Assembly (NCBI RefSeq): GCF_014646915.1 | Contig: NZ_BMOE01000019.1 | Span: forward strand, 1 to 46,131 | Length of the DNA stretch: 46,131 bases | DNA from: Deinococcus aquiradiocola | Lineage (GTDB): Bacteria; Deinococcota; Deinococci; Deinococcales; Deinococcaceae | Direction: 5' to 3' | Part shown: positions 13,937 through 22,728 of the stretch, in pieces | Layout: every line of letters starts with the position of its first letter | Numbering within the stretch: the stretch's first letter is position 1 | Translations under genes and position numbers: made by a program | The notes under the pieces: generated by a model | What the model saw: only the letters and a program-made list of their open reading frames with translations | The model's database searches: none | Told to the model about the DNA's origin: nothing

Positions 13937-14758
13937 TCAGGCGGGCGTGCCGCGCTCCACGCCGGGCAGGTCCTGCGCGAGCGGGCCGAGCAGGTCGCGG
14001 GCCGTCAGGTCGAGCCGGACGGGCGTGACGCTGACGTGCCCGGAGAGGACGGCGCCGTTGTCGGTGTCGTCACCGACGTCCTCGGCGCGGATGGTGCCCG
14101 CCACCCAGTAGTACGCCTTGCCTTCCGGGTCCTGGCGGTGCAGCAGGTGGTCCTCGTAGCGGTGGTCGGAGAGGCGCGTCACGCGCGCGCCGCGCGGCTC
14201 GCCCGCCGGGAAGTTCACGTTCAGCAGCGTGCGGGGCGGCAGGCCCGTCTGCAGGACGTGCCGCACGAGCTGCGCGGTGTATCGGGCGCCCGCCTCGAAG
14301 CTGTACTCGCCGTTCTCGCTGCTGACCTGCGACGTGGCGATGGACGGCACGCCGAACGCGAGGCCCTCGATGGCGGCGGCGACGGTGCCGGAGTGCGTGA
14401 GGTCGTGCCCCATGTTCGGGCCGATGTTGATGCCGCTCACCACGATGTCGGGCGTGCCGAGCAGGTGCACGCCCAGCACCACGCAGTCGGCGGGCGTGCC
14501 GTCCACACGGTACGCGGGAATGTCGCCGAACCCGGCGGCCGCGGTGTGCCGGAAGCGCAGGGGGCGGCGGATGGTGATGCCGTGCCCCACCGCGGACTGC
14601 TCCACGTCGGGCGCGACGACGCGCACGTCGCCCACCTCGGCGAGTGCCACGGCGAGCGCCTTGATGCCGGGTGAGAAGATCCCGTCGTCGTTCGCGATCA
14701 GGATGCGGGGGCGGTCGTGCAGGTCGGAATAGGGGAGGGGGTGGTCGCTGGACGGCAT
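13937..14758 (-). CDS. surE: 5'/3'-nucleotidase SurE
   Basis: SurE is a metal-dependent phosphatase that dephosphorylates nucleoside monophosphates and is linked to survival under stress. The 273-aa product has the metal-binding NDDG motif near residues 23-26 (ILIANDDGIFSPGI), VAPDVEQSAVGHG, and VSGINIGPNMGHDLTHSGTVAAA. Length is typical. The start at 14758 lies 6 nt after TACAGT. It is divergent from the PRTase-like gene, with 82 nt between the starts. Confidence 0.96.
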   Translation of the reverse strand: MPSSDHPLPYSDLHDRPRILIANDDGIFSPGIKALAVALAEVGDVRVVAPDVEQSAVGHGITIRRPLRFRHTAAAGFGDIPAYRVDGTPADCVVLGVHLLGTPDIVVSGINIGPNMGHDLTHSGTVAAAIEGLAFGVPSIATSQVSSENGEYSFEAGARYTAQLVRHVLQTGLPPRTLLNVNFPAGEPRGARVTRLSDHRYEDHLLHRQDPEGKAYYWVAGTIRAEDVGDDTDNGAVLSGHVSVTPVRLDLTARDLLGPLAQDLPGVERGTPA

Positions 14759-14764
14759 GCCGTC

Positions 14765-14770
14765 ACTGTA
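14765..14770 (-). promoter_or_regulatory. -10 box of leaderless surE promoter (TACAGT)
   Basis: TACAGT on the minus strand is followed by GACGGC and the surE ATG. Confidence 0.6.
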
Positions 14771-14828
14771 CCGCCTGCCCGGTCCGGCACTTCGGGGCGT
14801 GCCCGTGCATGTCGGGCGCGCGATCCGC

Positions 14829-14834
14829 TAGCCT
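14829..14834 (+). promoter_or_regulatory. -10 box of leaderless PRTase-like gene promoter (TAGCCT)
   Basis: TAGCCT is followed by GAGCGC and the GTG start at 14841. The surE and PRTase -10 boxes face away from each other within 82 nt. Confidence 0.5.
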
Positions 14835-14840
14835 GAGCGC

Positions 14841-15431
14841 GTGAGCAACCATCCTCTGCTGACCCAATTCCTGACGGCGCTCCAGGCGGCGGTCGTGCAG
14901 GAGCCGCTCTCACCGGCTCCGATGCCGGACGACAGCGGCATCGAGCGGCTCCTGGCGCAGCTCCCGTCCACCATGTACGCCGAGCTGGGCGAGTACCTGA
15001 GCGTGCGCCTGCGGGCCGAGGAGCGCGGGCCGTTCGACGTGGTGCTGGCCCTGCCGGAAGGTGTCCGGCTGGCCGAGCAGATCGCGGACCGCCTGCGGCT
15101 CCCGCTGGCGCGCGTGCAGGGACAGCCGGGCCACTGGAAGATCGACCCGGTGCTGCTCCGCAACCGCCCGCGCGCCCTGATGGTGAGCCGGGAACTCACG
15201 ACGGGCCGCGCAGAGATGGAGGCCAGCGTCCTCGCGAACAAGTACGCCTGCGAGGTCAAGACGCTCGCGTGCGTGCTGGAGCGCAGCACCGCGCCCGGAC
15301 GGCACCGGGTGCTGCTGCTCGGCGTTCAGACGGTCGCGGCCGTGTGCCTCGCGCACGTTCCGGCGTCCCCGGAGACGCGGGCCGGGTGGGTCATCGAGCG
15401 TCGTCGCGGGCAGGAACGGCCGGAACGCTGA
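14841..15431 (+). CDS. Phosphoribosyltransferase-like protein
   Basis: The 196-aa product resembles type I phosphoribosyltransferases such as orotate or adenine PRTase. FDVVLALPEGVRLAEQIADRL fits the hydrophobic strand and helix that open the fold. ALMVSRELTTGRAEMEASV sits where the PRPP loop should be and keeps the TTG, but the usual acidic pair before it is replaced by Ser-Arg-Glu. It may therefore bind a ligand without full catalysis, or be a regulatory relative. Translation starts with GTG. Its 3' end overlaps the convergent methyltransferase-like gene by 41 nt. Confidence 0.65.
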   Translation: MSNHPLLTQFLTALQAAVVQEPLSPAPMPDDSGIERLLAQLPSTMYAELGEYLSVRLRAEERGPFDVVLALPEGVRLAEQIADRLRLPLARVQGQPGHWKIDPVLLRNRPRALMVSRELTTGRAEMEASVLANKYACEVKTLACVLERSTAPGRHRVLLLGVQTVAAVCLAHVPASPETRAGWVIERRRGQERPER

Positions 15432-16002
15432 CGGGCGCGGCCCCGTCCGGCGCGCTGCTGCGCTGCCGGGCGTCCCGCTCCTGGGCCTCCCTGTACTGGG
15501 CGAGCGCGCGCTCCTCCGCCGGAATGCGGATGAATCTCAGCAGTGCCCCGTTCAGCACGCTGCCGATCAGCGCGGTCCGCCACGCGCCCAGCGCGAGCGG
15601 CAGGCTCGCCATCTCCAGCGCCACCACCGCGTAGTTCGGGTGGTTCAGGTACCGGAACGGGCCGCCTGTGACGCGCCCCCGCCCCGGCACGATCAGGATG
15701 CGGGTGTTCCACTGCCGTCCCAGCGTGCGGATCACCCAGTACCGCAGCGGTTGCGCCACGAGCAGCAGCGCCAGCCAGCCCCACCGCACCCCGCCGCGCG
15801 ACCGGCGGCCCTCCAGCAGCGTGCCGAGCAGCCACCCGGAATGCAGCAGGAAGAACAGCGGGTAGTGCTCCCGCCCGTACTCCTGCCCGCCCTCGGCGAG
15901 CGACCACGCCTCGTTGCGCCGCGCGACCCGCAACTCCAGCACCCGCTGCACTGCCAGCGCCCCGATCAGGTACGGCGTGACCGTCCGTGCCCGCAGCTTC
16001 AT
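15391..16002 (-). CDS. Isoprenylcysteine carboxyl methyltransferase-like membrane protein
   Basis: The 203-aa product has about four hydrophobic segments and the family signature [18 protein letters not shown], which lines the S-adenosylmethionine site in ICMT-like enzymes. In bacteria such proteins are often encoded beside type III polyketide synthases (for example B. subtilis BpsA-BpsB), where they methylate alkylpyrone products at the membrane. Here its ATG overlaps the PKS stop as ATGA, so translation is coupled. It most likely methylates the PKS product. The last ~30 residues are Pro/Ala-rich and probably disordered. Confidence 0.85.
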   Translation of the reverse strand: MKLRARTVTPYLIGALAVQRVLELRVARRNEAWSLAEGGQEYGREHYPLFFLLHSGWLLGTLLEGRRSRGGVRWGWLALLLVAQPLRYWVIRTLGRQWNTRILIVPGRGRVTGGPFRYLNHPNYAVVALEMASLPLALGAWRTALIGSVLNGALLRFIRIPAEERALAQYREAQERDARQRSSAPDGAAPVSVPAVPARDDAR

Positions 16003-17060
16003 GCCGGGAACTCCAGCAGCACGTGCTCCGCGCAGAAGCCGGGCCCCATCGCGCTCAGCAGCCCGCGACCCTTCGCGCCTCGCCGCAGCGTGTACGCCAG
16101 CACGAACAGCACCGTCGCGCTGCTCATGTTGCCGTAGTCGCGCAGCACCTTGCGGGAGCACACCAGCCGCCCTTCCGGCAGACCGAGCGCCGCCTCGTAC
16201 GCCGCGACGACCTTCGCGCCGCCCGGATGCACGATGTACTCGTCGAGGTCCTCCGGCTGCCACCCGCTGCCCTGCAGGGCCTCGTCCACGTCGCCCTTCA
16301 TCATGCTCGCCACGAGCGTCGGGATGTCCTGACTGAAGCGCACCTTCAGGCCGCCGTCGTCCACGTCCCAGCCCATCACGTCCTCCGACGCGGGAATCAA
16401 GGTGCTGTGCGCGCCCCGCACCCGCGCGAGGCACGCCGCGCCCGTGTCCGGCCCCAGCAGCAGGGCCGCCGCCCCGTCCGAGAACAGGGCCGTCCCCACG
16501 AAGTTGCTGCTGCTCTGATCGCCCGCCACGAGCGTCAGGCTGCACATCTCCGCCGCGATCAGCAGCACGTTCCGGTACCCGGCCCGCACGAGGTCCGCCG
16601 CGCGCGCCAGGCCCTGCGCGCCGCCCGCGCAGCCCAGCCCCCACAGCGGCAGGCGCACCGCCTGACGGTTGATGCCGAGCCGCTCCATGATCACGCTCTC
16701 CAGGCTCGGCGTGCTGATGCCCGTGCTGGTCACGAACACCACCGCGTCCACCTCGGCCGCCGGGCAGTCCGCCTGCGCCAGCGCCTCCAGCGTCAGCCGC
16801 TGACACAGCTCCAGCGTCGTCTCCACGTAAACGGCGTTCTTCTCCGCGAAGCTGCGCGGCTCCATGTACCACTCCAGCGGCATCGCCAGCGCCCGCCGGT
16901 CGATCTGCGCGTTCGAGAACACCTCCATCAGCTTGGGCCGCTGACTCAGGCGCGGGAACAGCGTCGCCGCCGCCGCCTGAATCTCCGACTGCGGCACGAG
17001 GTGAGGGGGAATGCCGGTCGCGATGGAACGCAGGACGGGAACGGAAGCGCTGGAGGACAT
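15999..17060 (-). CDS. Type III polyketide synthase (chalcone/stilbene synthase family)
   Basis: The 353-aa homodimeric condensing enzyme uses free CoA thioesters. The catalytic triad is visible: Cys144 in GLGCAGGA, His278 in VHPGGAKV and Asn311 in YGNMSSAT. Bacterial relatives next to ICMT-like genes make alkylpyrones from long acyl-CoA and malonyl-CoA, so the product is probably an alkyl pyrone or resorcinol-type lipid. The upstream CAGACT at 17068-17073 is a near-match -10 box 7 nt before the start. It is translationally coupled to the methyltransferase-like gene. Confidence 0.93.
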   Translation of the reverse strand: MSSSASVPVLRSIATGIPPHLVPQSEIQAAAATLFPRLSQRPKLMEVFSNAQIDRRALAMPLEWYMEPRSFAEKNAVYVETTLELCQRLTLEALAQADCPAAEVDAVVFVTSTGISTPSLESVIMERLGINRQAVRLPLWGLGCAGGAQGLARAADLVRAGYRNVLLIAAEMCSLTLVAGDQSSSNFVGTALFSDGAAALLLGPDTGAACLARVRGAHSTLIPASEDVMGWDVDDGGLKVRFSQDIPTLVASMMKGDVDEALQGSGWQPEDLDEYIVHPGGAKVVAAYEAALGLPEGRLVCSRKVLRDYGNMSSATVLFVLAYTLRRGAKGRGLLSAMGPGFCAEHVLLEFPA

Positions 17061-17110
17061 GCCGTCCAGTCTGCCGTGCCGGGCCGGGCATCACCGTGAA
17101 CCTCACGCCC

Positions 17111-17152
17111 AAAAAAGTTGGGAAAGACTTGGCCGAACGCCACGTCTTTCCC
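17111..17152 (-). terminator. Rho-independent terminator of the aldo-keto reductase gene
   Basis: On the minus strand GGGAAAGAC (17152-17144) pairs with GTCTTTCCC (17128-17120), with an inner TGGC/GCCA stem. AAC and a run of six T follow, ending at 17111. It lies after the reductase stop and before the PKS start, so it separates the two genes. Confidence 0.8.
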
Positions 17153-17207
17153 ATGCTTCCGAAGACCGCGTCAGGCGGCCCTCATGTCGGCGTCAGCCGA
17201 CCCCGGA

Positions 17208-18092
17208 TCAGCCCTTGGCGGCTTCCGCCTTGCCCTGCTCGCTCAGCGCCGTGAAGTCCTCGTCGGACAGCGTGATGGCGGCCGCCGCGACGTTCTCCTC
17301 CAGGTGCTTGACCTTGCTGGTGCCGGGGATGGGCAGCATCACGGCGCTGCGCTTGAGGACCCACGCCAGCGCCAGCTGCGACGGCGTCGCTTCGTACTTG
17401 TGACTCAGGGTGTCGAGGATGCTGCCGGGCTTCGCGAGGTTCCCGGCGGCCAGCGGGAACCACGGGATGAACCCGATGCCCTGCGCGTCGCAGTACTCCA
17501 GCACGTCCTCCGACTGACGCGTCACGAGGTTGTACAGGTTCTGCACGGTCGCGACCGTGAACACCTCCTGCGCCGCCCTGATGTCCTCCACGCTCACCTC
17601 GGACAGCCCCAGGTGACGGATCAGGCCCTCGTCCTGCATCTGCTTCATCACGCCGAACTGCTCGTCGCGCGGGACCTTGCTGTCAATGCGGTGCAGCTGC
17701 CACAGTGGGATCTGGTCGAGCTTCAGGCGGCGCAGGCTCATCAGCACGCACTGCCGCAGGTACTCGGGGCGACCCACGGGCGGCCACACGTCCGGACCGT
17801 GCCGCGTCAGGCCGCCCTTGGTGGCGATGACCGAGCTGGCGTACGGCGCGAGCGCCTCCGCGATCAGGTCCTCCGACACGAACGGCCCGTAGCTGTCGGC
17901 CGTGTCGATGAAGTCCACGTCCAGTTCCGGCAGGCGCTTCAGCACGCGGATCGCCTCGTCCCGGTCGTCCGGCTCGCCCCAGATGCCCTTGCCGGTGATG
18001 CGCATGGCCCCGAAGCCCAGGCGGTTCACCTGCAGGTCCCCGCCGATCTTGAAGGTGCCGCTCTGCGCGGCCGTGATGCTGTTCTGCGTCAT
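17208..18092 (-). CDS. Aldo/keto reductase
   Basis: The 294-aa NADPH-dependent oxidoreductase carries the full AKR tetrad: Asp63 and Tyr68 in [10 protein letters not shown], Lys92 in IATKGG and His134 in WQLHRID. It belongs to the general bacterial AKR group and no substrate can be assigned. The start at 18092 is preceded by GGGGGAAACC, a good Shine-Dalgarno; the 20 extra in-frame residues upstream are Arg/Gly-rich and unlikely to be real. It lies upstream of the PKS genes but a terminator separates them. Confidence 0.92.
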   Translation of the reverse strand: MTQNSITAAQSGTFKIGGDLQVNRLGFGAMRITGKGIWGEPDDRDEAIRVLKRLPELDVDFIDTADSYGPFVSEDLIAEALAPYASSVIATKGGLTRHGPDVWPPVGRPEYLRQCVLMSLRRLKLDQIPLWQLHRIDSKVPRDEQFGVMKQMQDEGLIRHLGLSEVSVEDIRAAQEVFTVATVQNLYNLVTRQSEDVLEYCDAQGIGFIPWFPLAAGNLAKPGSILDTLSHKYEATPSQLALAWVLKRSAVMLPIPGTSKVKHLEENVAAAAITLSDEDFTALSEQGKAEAAKG

Positions 18093-18309
18093 GGTTTCCC
18101 CCTGCGCCTCCCGCCCGGCCCGCGCGGAACGTGACGTGCCGTCACCCCTCACGCGCCCGGCCCCGGAAGGCGGCCGACACCCGGCGGCACGATGACCCCC
18201 GGCAATCGCTGACGTTGTACCGCCCGCCCACCCGCCCGACTGTGGTCAGGCGCCGAATGAAGGGAATCTCAAGCCGCGGCGCGGCACGGTGTGGGCAGGC
18301 CGCGCCGCG

Positions 18310-18315
18310 TATGCT
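18310..18315 (+). promoter_or_regulatory. -10 box of leaderless promoter (TATGCT)
   Basis: TATGCT is followed by GCGGGC and a GTG at 18322. It supports the shorter start of the 94-aa ORF. Confidence 0.5.
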
Positions 18316-18321
18316 GCGGGC

Positions 18322-18606
18322 GTGCCCTGGCAGATCTACGCGACCGCCCAGACCGGAACCGTGCAGACGGGAACCGCGCACGCCACCCTGTACCTCGTGC
18401 CGGGCGGCGGCGTGAACCTGCGCGCGCAGCGCGGCGAGGAACTCCTGCTCGACGCGCAGCACGCCACGCTGCAGGACGCCCTGATCGGCGCGGCCCTGTC
18501 CGGCCTGCCGCAACCCCTGTACGACGCGCTGCTCGACGCCGTCGCCCGCCGGGCCGCGCAGGACGACGCGGGCGACTGGACGCCCGACTGGCCCACCGAG
18601 GACTGA
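18322..18606 (+). CDS. Hypothetical 94-aa protein ending at a repeat
   Basis: The product begins PWQIYATAQTGTVQ and is rich in Thr, Ala and Asp, with an acidic C-terminus (DWTPDWPTED). It has no membrane segment, no cysteine and no domain I recognise. The GTG start at 18322 is chosen from the -10 box 6 nt upstream rather than the ATG at 18289. The TGA stop at 18604-18606 shares its last base with repeat copy C, so the repeat begins exactly where the gene ends. Confidence 0.6.
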   Translation: MPWQIYATAQTGTVQTGTAHATLYLVPGGGVNLRAQRGEELLLDAQHATLQDALIGAALSGLPQPLYDALLDAVARRAAQDDAGDWTPDWPTED

Positions 18607-18870
18607 TCCGGTTTTGAGCTGAACTTTTGGAGTTCAGCCGAGCGACAAGGGCACCAACAAGTACGGTTTGGAGGAGGTGGAAGCGGGCAGGCGTCCTCTC
18701 CTGCGGAGCTGTCCCAGTCATGGGCGCTGTTCTGCCCAAGAAGCGGGCAGGCGTCCTGCAGGGCGTATCGTCGTGAACGGACGCGGCTGGCCACGCCACT
18801 CCTCCCGTTCTGCCCAAAAAGGGATGCCTTTGCTGTTTCCGGCATCCCTGGAATCGGATCAACACCGGAT
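18606..18870 (+). repeat. Family 1 interspersed repeat, copy C (265 bp, with internal insert modules)
   Basis: Terminal repeats are ATCCGGTTTTGA and TCAACACCGGAT. The base change at the outer position is compensated in both ends, so the palindrome is kept. The hairpin stem GCTGAACT/AGTTCAGC is intact with loop TTTGG. After GGAGGTGGA comes an insert of two units that each start AGCGGGCAGGCGTCCT and end TTCTGCCCAA before the common right half resumes. Copy D carries a similar insert at the same point. The element fills most of the 310-nt gap up to the peptidase gene. Confidence 0.88.
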
Positions 18871-18916
18871 GACCAGACTGCAACGGGCAGGACCCCGCTC
18901 CCCGGCCCCGCTGCCG

Positions 18917-21001
18917 TCAGGGGGTGGGTTCGCCCTCCGCGACGGCCAGCAGGAACGCGTACTCCTCGGCCACCTCGCGCAGCGCGTCGAAGCGTCCGCT
19001 GCTCCCGCCGTGCCCGGCCCCCATGTGCGTCCTGAGGACCACCGTGCCGCTTCCGTCCTGCATCACGTCCCGCAGGCGCGCCGCGTACTTCGCGGGTTCC
19101 CAGTACGCGACGCGCGGGTCGTTCAGGCCGCCCGACACGAACACGTTCGGGTACGTCCCGCCGCGCAGGTTGTCGTAGGGGCTGTACGCGGCCATCACGT
19201 CGTACCACTCGCGCCGCTCCGGGTTGCCCCACTCGTCGTACTCGCCGGTCGTGAGGGGCAGCGAGGCGTCCAGCATGGTGCTCAGCACGTCCACGAACGG
19301 CACGCCCACGAACGCCGTCCGGAACAGGTCCGGCCGGAGGTTCAGCACGGCGCCCATCAGCAGGCCGCCCGCGCTGCGCCCCATGGCGGCCAGGTGCCCG
19401 GCCCGCGCGACGCCCGCCCGGATCAGGCCCTCGCCCGCCGCGACGAAGTCCGTGAAGGTGTTCATCTTGTGCGTGAGGCGTCCGGCGTCGTACCAGCGGC
19501 GGCCGAGTTCGCTGCCGCCCCGGATGTGCGCTGTCGCCCACACCCAGCCGCGGTCCAGCAGCGGCAGGCGCGACGCGCTGAACGCCGGATCGATGGAGAT
19601 GCCGTAACTGCCGTACCCGTACAGCAGGGTCGGGGCGGGCAGCGGCGTGTCCCGGCGACGCACGACGCTCACCGGGACGCGCTCCCCGTCCTGCGCCTCG
19701 ACCCACACGCGCTCCGCGACGTACTGCGAGGCGTCGTACCCGGGCACGGGCGTCGTCTTGAGGAGCGTCAGGTCCAGCGTGTCCAGGTCGAGGTCCAGGT
19801 GCTCCACGGGCCGCGTGAGGCTCGTGAAGCGCAGCCGCGCCTGCCGTGCCCCGAACACGCGGTTGCCGCCCAGCATGACCGTGTGGCTCTCCTCCGCGAA
19901 CGGCACGCGCCGCGCCGCCCCGTACCCTTCGTCCCCGCCTTCCGCGTCCGGTGTGCGCGGCAGCACCCACACCTGCGTGAAGCCCTCCTCGCGCCCCAGC
20001 AGCACCAGATGGCCCGCGAAGGGCCGCAGGTCCGTCAGGTGCCGCCCCTCGCCGTATGGCAGCACGTCCCGCGCGTCCCCCCACGAGAGCCCCGCACGCT
20101 TCGGGAGGCGCACCAGCCCGAACTCCCGGCGGCCCCCCGCGTTCGTCAGGGCCAGCCAGTGATCCCCGCCGTCCTCCAGCACGTACTCCACGCCCGCCTC
20201 ACGCGGCACCACCACCTGCGGCACGGCCGACACGTCCCGCGCGTCCAGCCAGAACCACTCCGTACTGAGGCTCGCCGCGCAGCCGATCAGGACGGACTCG
20301 CCGTTCGCCGCGCCGCTCAACGTCACCCGGAAGGTCGGGTCCGGCTCGTGCAGCAGCAGCGCGTCCCCCGCCATGCCCGCCCCCACCTCGTGCCGCCACA
20401 CCCGGTCCGGGCGCTGCGTGTCGTCCTCCGTCCCGTAGAACAGGTGCCGCCCGTCCGCTCCCCAGGCGAGCGTCCAGCCAGACACGCCCGGCAGCGGCAC
20501 CTCCGCCAGCTGCCCGGAGTGCGTGTCCAGCACGCGCAGCTCGAACACCTCCTGCCCCGTCGTGTCCAGCAGGTACGCCCAGTACCGCCCGTCCGGACTG
20601 GGCCGCGTGCCCGACACCCACACGTTCGCGTGCCCCTCCCGCACCCGCAGCGCGTTCAGGTCCAGCAGCACCTCCTCCGGCCCGCCCGCCGCCGGGCGAC
20701 GCAGGTACACCGGGTACTCCTGCCCCTCCTCGGTCCGCGTGCCGTACAGCCACGCGCCCTCCTGCACGGGCGGCACCTCGTCCCGCTCCTGAATGTGCGA
20801 CCGCAGCTCCCGCGTCAGCTCGTCCACCAGCGCCGCGTGCGGGGCCAGCACCGCGTCCAGGTACGCGTTCTCGGCCTGCAGGTACGACAGCACCCGCTCA
20901 CTGCTCCGCCCGTCGGTCTTCAGCCAGTGGTACGCGTCCGGTCGTTCCAGGCCGTGTTCACGGTGCACGGTCGCCTCCCGCGGCGCGCGCGGCGGAATCA
21001 T
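18917..21001 (-). CDS. ptrB: Oligopeptidase B-like S9 family serine peptidase
   Basis: The 694-aa product has the S9A layout of an N-terminal beta-propeller and a C-terminal alpha/beta hydrolase domain. Ser543 is in MGRSAGGLL, Asp628 in SGGLNDPRV and His664 in GAGHGGSSG. The opening HGLERPDAYHWLKTD is characteristic of oligopeptidase B, which cleaves short peptides after Arg or Lys. The ATG at 20999-21001 lies across the end of a family 2 repeat; an alternative ATG at 21005-21007 is inside it, and the open frame continues through the repeat with non-conserved sequence. Confidence 0.92.
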   Translation of the reverse strand: MIPPRAPREATVHREHGLERPDAYHWLKTDGRSSERVLSYLQAENAYLDAVLAPHAALVDELTRELRSHIQERDEVPPVQEGAWLYGTRTEEGQEYPVYLRRPAAGGPEEVLLDLNALRVREGHANVWVSGTRPSPDGRYWAYLLDTTGQEVFELRVLDTHSGQLAEVPLPGVSGWTLAWGADGRHLFYGTEDDTQRPDRVWRHEVGAGMAGDALLLHEPDPTFRVTLSGAANGESVLIGCAASLSTEWFWLDARDVSAVPQVVVPREAGVEYVLEDGGDHWLALTNAGGRREFGLVRLPKRAGLSWGDARDVLPYGEGRHLTDLRPFAGHLVLLGREEGFTQVWVLPRTPDAEGGDEGYGAARRVPFAEESHTVMLGGNRVFGARQARLRFTSLTRPVEHLDLDLDTLDLTLLKTTPVPGYDASQYVAERVWVEAQDGERVPVSVVRRRDTPLPAPTLLYGYGSYGISIDPAFSASRLPLLDRGWVWATAHIRGGSELGRRWYDAGRLTHKMNTFTDFVAAGEGLIRAGVARAGHLAAMGRSAGGLLMGAVLNLRPDLFRTAFVGVPFVDVLSTMLDASLPLTTGEYDEWGNPERREWYDVMAAYSPYDNLRGGTYPNVFVSGGLNDPRVAYWEPAKYAARLRDVMQDGSGTVVLRTHMGAGHGGSSGRFDALREVAEEYAFLLAVAEGEPTP

Positions 21002-21135
21002 ACGCATTCCGTCCAATTCCCGTACAGTCGGGAAAGCGCCGCCTGCACGTCCATTTCCCGGAACACGTCCCCGTTCCTTCTCCCGTCGGTCGGATGAAAC
21101 CCGCAAACACCGCGGGAGTTCATCGGAATGCGGAT
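21000..21135 (-). repeat. Family 2 interspersed repeat, copy 1 (136 bp)
   Basis: The outer ends ATACGCATTCCG and CGGAATGCGGAT form an inverted repeat with one mismatch. Inside, read on the minus strand, are ACTCCCGCGGTGTTTGCGGG, GGGAGAAGGAAC, TTCCGGGAAATGGACG and a CCCGACTGTACGGGAATT hairpin. The same blocks in the same order occur at 30957-31089. Its right-reading end overlaps the start codon of the oligopeptidase gene. Confidence 0.85.
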
Positions 21136-21215
21136 CAGTTCGCTCATGCCTCAGCGTACCGGACGCGGCCCTCCCCCGCATCCACCTGTGCAGGGCCGCC
21201 CCCGCCCGTTCCGGA

Positions 21216-21998
21216 TCAGTCCGTTTCGGGGTGCGTGCAGTCCTCCCGGAACACGTACTGACTCGGGCGCTTGCGGTGACGGCTGCTCCAGTCGATGCTC
21301 GGCCGGCGCTCCTCCGGCGGCACGTACCCCAGGCGGTACACCGCCATCAACTCCAGTTCCGGCGGCACGCGCAGCAGCTCCCCCAGTTCCCGCCAGCGGT
21401 CCGGCAACTCCATCGGCGTGCTCACGAACTGAATACCCATCCCCAGGCTCGCCACGGTGTTCCACACGTTCCCGACAGACGCGCCCAGCCCGAACACGCT
21501 GTAGAAGCCGCTCAGCTCGCCCGGCCGGTACTCCGCGCGGTCCAGCAGCGCCGCCATCAGCAGCGGACTGCCCGCCACCAGCTTGCGGTTGTCCTCGCCC
21601 AGCTTGGCGGGCACGCCCAGCTGCCGCATGAGCTTCAGGCCCGCGTCGCTGAACACCTGCCGCGTGAACGGCCGCAGCGGCCCCGGCAGGTGGTCGATGA
21701 AGATCCCGTCGCGCCGCTCCTCCATCTCCGCGTGCGAGAACCGGAAGTACCGCCGGTACCGTTCGAAGAACACGCCCTGCTCGATCAGGGCCGTCATGCT
21801 GCGCCCAGAGATGTCCGCCACCGCCTCGATGGTGCGGCGGTCCTCCACCAGCACGTACCGCCACGGCTGCGAGTTGAAGTGACTCGGCGCGGCCGCCGCC
21901 ACCGACATCAGGACGCGCTGATGCTCGCGGCTGACCGGGCGCGGCAGGAACGCCCCGTTGGTGGTGCGGCGGGACAGGAGGGCGGCAGTGAGTTCCAT
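21216..21998 (-). CDS. Nitroreductase family protein
   Basis: The 260-aa FMN-dependent oxidoreductase-like product starts [17 protein letters not shown], the usual nitroreductase N-terminus, with [16 protein letters not shown] as the FMN-binding SxxNxQPW block. The central region [17 protein letters not shown] and the late [10 protein letters not shown] are also typical. No substrate can be assigned. The start at 21998 is fixed by the -10 box TACCCT 6 nt upstream; the longer ATG at 22016 would precede it. Confidence 0.9.
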   Translation of the reverse strand: MELTAALLSRRTTNGAFLPRPVSREHQRVLMSVAAAAPSHFNSQPWRYVLVEDRRTIEAVADISGRSMTALIEQGVFFERYRRYFRFSHAEMEERRDGIFIDHLPGPLRPFTRQVFSDAGLKLMRQLGVPAKLGEDNRKLVAGSPLLMAALLDRAEYRPGELSGFYSVFGLGASVGNVWNTVASLGMGIQFVSTPMELPDRWRELGELLRVPPELELMAVYRLGYVPPEERRPSIDWSSRHRKRPSQYVFREDCTHPETD

Positions 21999-22004
21999 AC
22001 CGTC

Positions 22005-22010
22005 AGGGTA
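22005..22010 (-). promoter_or_regulatory. -10 box of leaderless nitroreductase promoter (TACCCT)
   Basis: On the minus strand TACCCT is followed by GACGGT and the ATG at 21998. Confidence 0.55.
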
Positions 22011-22028
22011 GATCACGCGCGTACGCCC

Positions 22029-22346
22029 TCACCACACCCAGCACGCCACGCCCGCCCACGCCGCCGCGACCAGCACGGCCAGCCGCCAGTGCCCGGGACG
22101 GCCGGGCCGTGTCCGGCTCATGCCGAGCAGCAGCGCCAGCAGCGTCACGAAGGGCCACCACGCCCGCCCCGCCCCGCCCGCCAGCGCCGCGCACGCCAGC
22201 GTCCCCAGGCAGGTCAGCAGGTACAGCGCGTGGTGCGGCCAGCGCCCCACGCCCGCCCACCACCGCCGCTGCAGGCTGAACCCCAGCGTCATCAGCAGCG
22301 CCAGCACCACCAGCGTCCCCGACACCGCCGCATGAAAGACCGTCAC
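22029..22346 (-). CDS. Hypothetical small membrane protein (105 aa)
   Basis: The product starts (GTG) TVFHAAVSGTLVVLALLMTLGF and has hydrophobic segments near residues 5-23, 41-60, 64-77 and 88-104, interrupted by Arg-rich turns, so up to four membrane helices. It has no recognised family. The GTG at 22346 is chosen over the ATG at 22415 because TATCAT stands 6 nt upstream. The longer version would overlap the divergent gene at 22414. It lies 30 nt upstream of the nitroreductase on the same strand. Confidence 0.6.
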   Translation of the reverse strand: MTVFHAAVSGTLVVLALLMTLGFSLQRRWWAGVGRWPHHALYLLTCLGTLACAALAGGAGRAWWPFVTLLALLLGMSRTRPGRPGHWRLAVLVAAAWAGVACWVW

Positions 22347-22352
22347 GTCAAG

Positions 22353-22358
22353 ATGATA
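22353..22358 (-). promoter_or_regulatory. -10 box of leaderless promoter (TATCAT)
   Basis: TATCAT on the minus strand lies 6 nt before the GTG at 22346, within the 67-nt divergent region shared with the gene at 22414. Confidence 0.55.
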
Positions 22359-22400
22359 CGGGCCCGTCCCGGAAGGGCGCGGACGGCCTGGGGCATGCTC

Positions 22401-22406
22401 TACACT
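22401..22406 (+). promoter_or_regulatory. -10 box of leaderless promoter (TACACT)
   Basis: TACACT lies 7 nt before the ATG at 22414. Confidence 0.55.
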
Positions 22407-22413
22407 GACCGTC

Positions 22414-22728
22414 ATGCGTCCCGCTTACCTGACGGCTGCCCGCGCCCTGCAACTGGGGCGCGAGGCGGCGCTGCTGGGAGATCACCGGCAGGCCGAACTG
22501 GAGTACCAGGACGCCCTGGACCTGCTGCGGACCCTGCCGCCCGAACGCACCCGCGACACGCTGCTCGCGCACGCGCACCTCGCGGCGTACCAGACGCTGT
22601 CCCTGGCGGGCCGTCCGGACGCGCAGCAGCACCTGCACCTGGGCATCAGTTACGCGCGCAGCACCCGCGACCCGCTGGCGCGCGCCATCGCGGAGGAGTG
22701 CCTGAGCGGACTCGACATCGTGATGTGA
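22414..22728 (+). CDS. Small TPR-like helical protein ending at a repeat
   Basis: The 104-aa product is predicted all-helical. YLTAARALQLGREAALLGDHRQAELEYQDALDLLRTL looks like a helix-turn-helix of tetratricopeptide type, and a second Ala-rich pair (HAHLAAYQTLSLAGRPDAQQHLHLGI) follows. It has no cysteine and no membrane segment. A role as a protein-binding adaptor is inference. It has a -10 box 7 nt upstream, and its TGA stop (22726-22728) shares its last base with repeat copy D. Confidence 0.65.
   Translation: MRPAYLTAARALQLGREAALLGDHRQAELEYQDALDLLRTLPPERTRDTLLAHAHLAAYQTLSLAGRPDAQQHLHLGISYARSTRDPLARAIAEECLSGLDIVM

Noticed and set aside
15391..17154. Single 587-aa minus-strand ORF covering the PKS region
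   Set aside because: Only its last ~203 codons (from the ATG at 16002) are real, as the ICMT-like gene; the rest is an out-of-frame shadow of the PKS gene.
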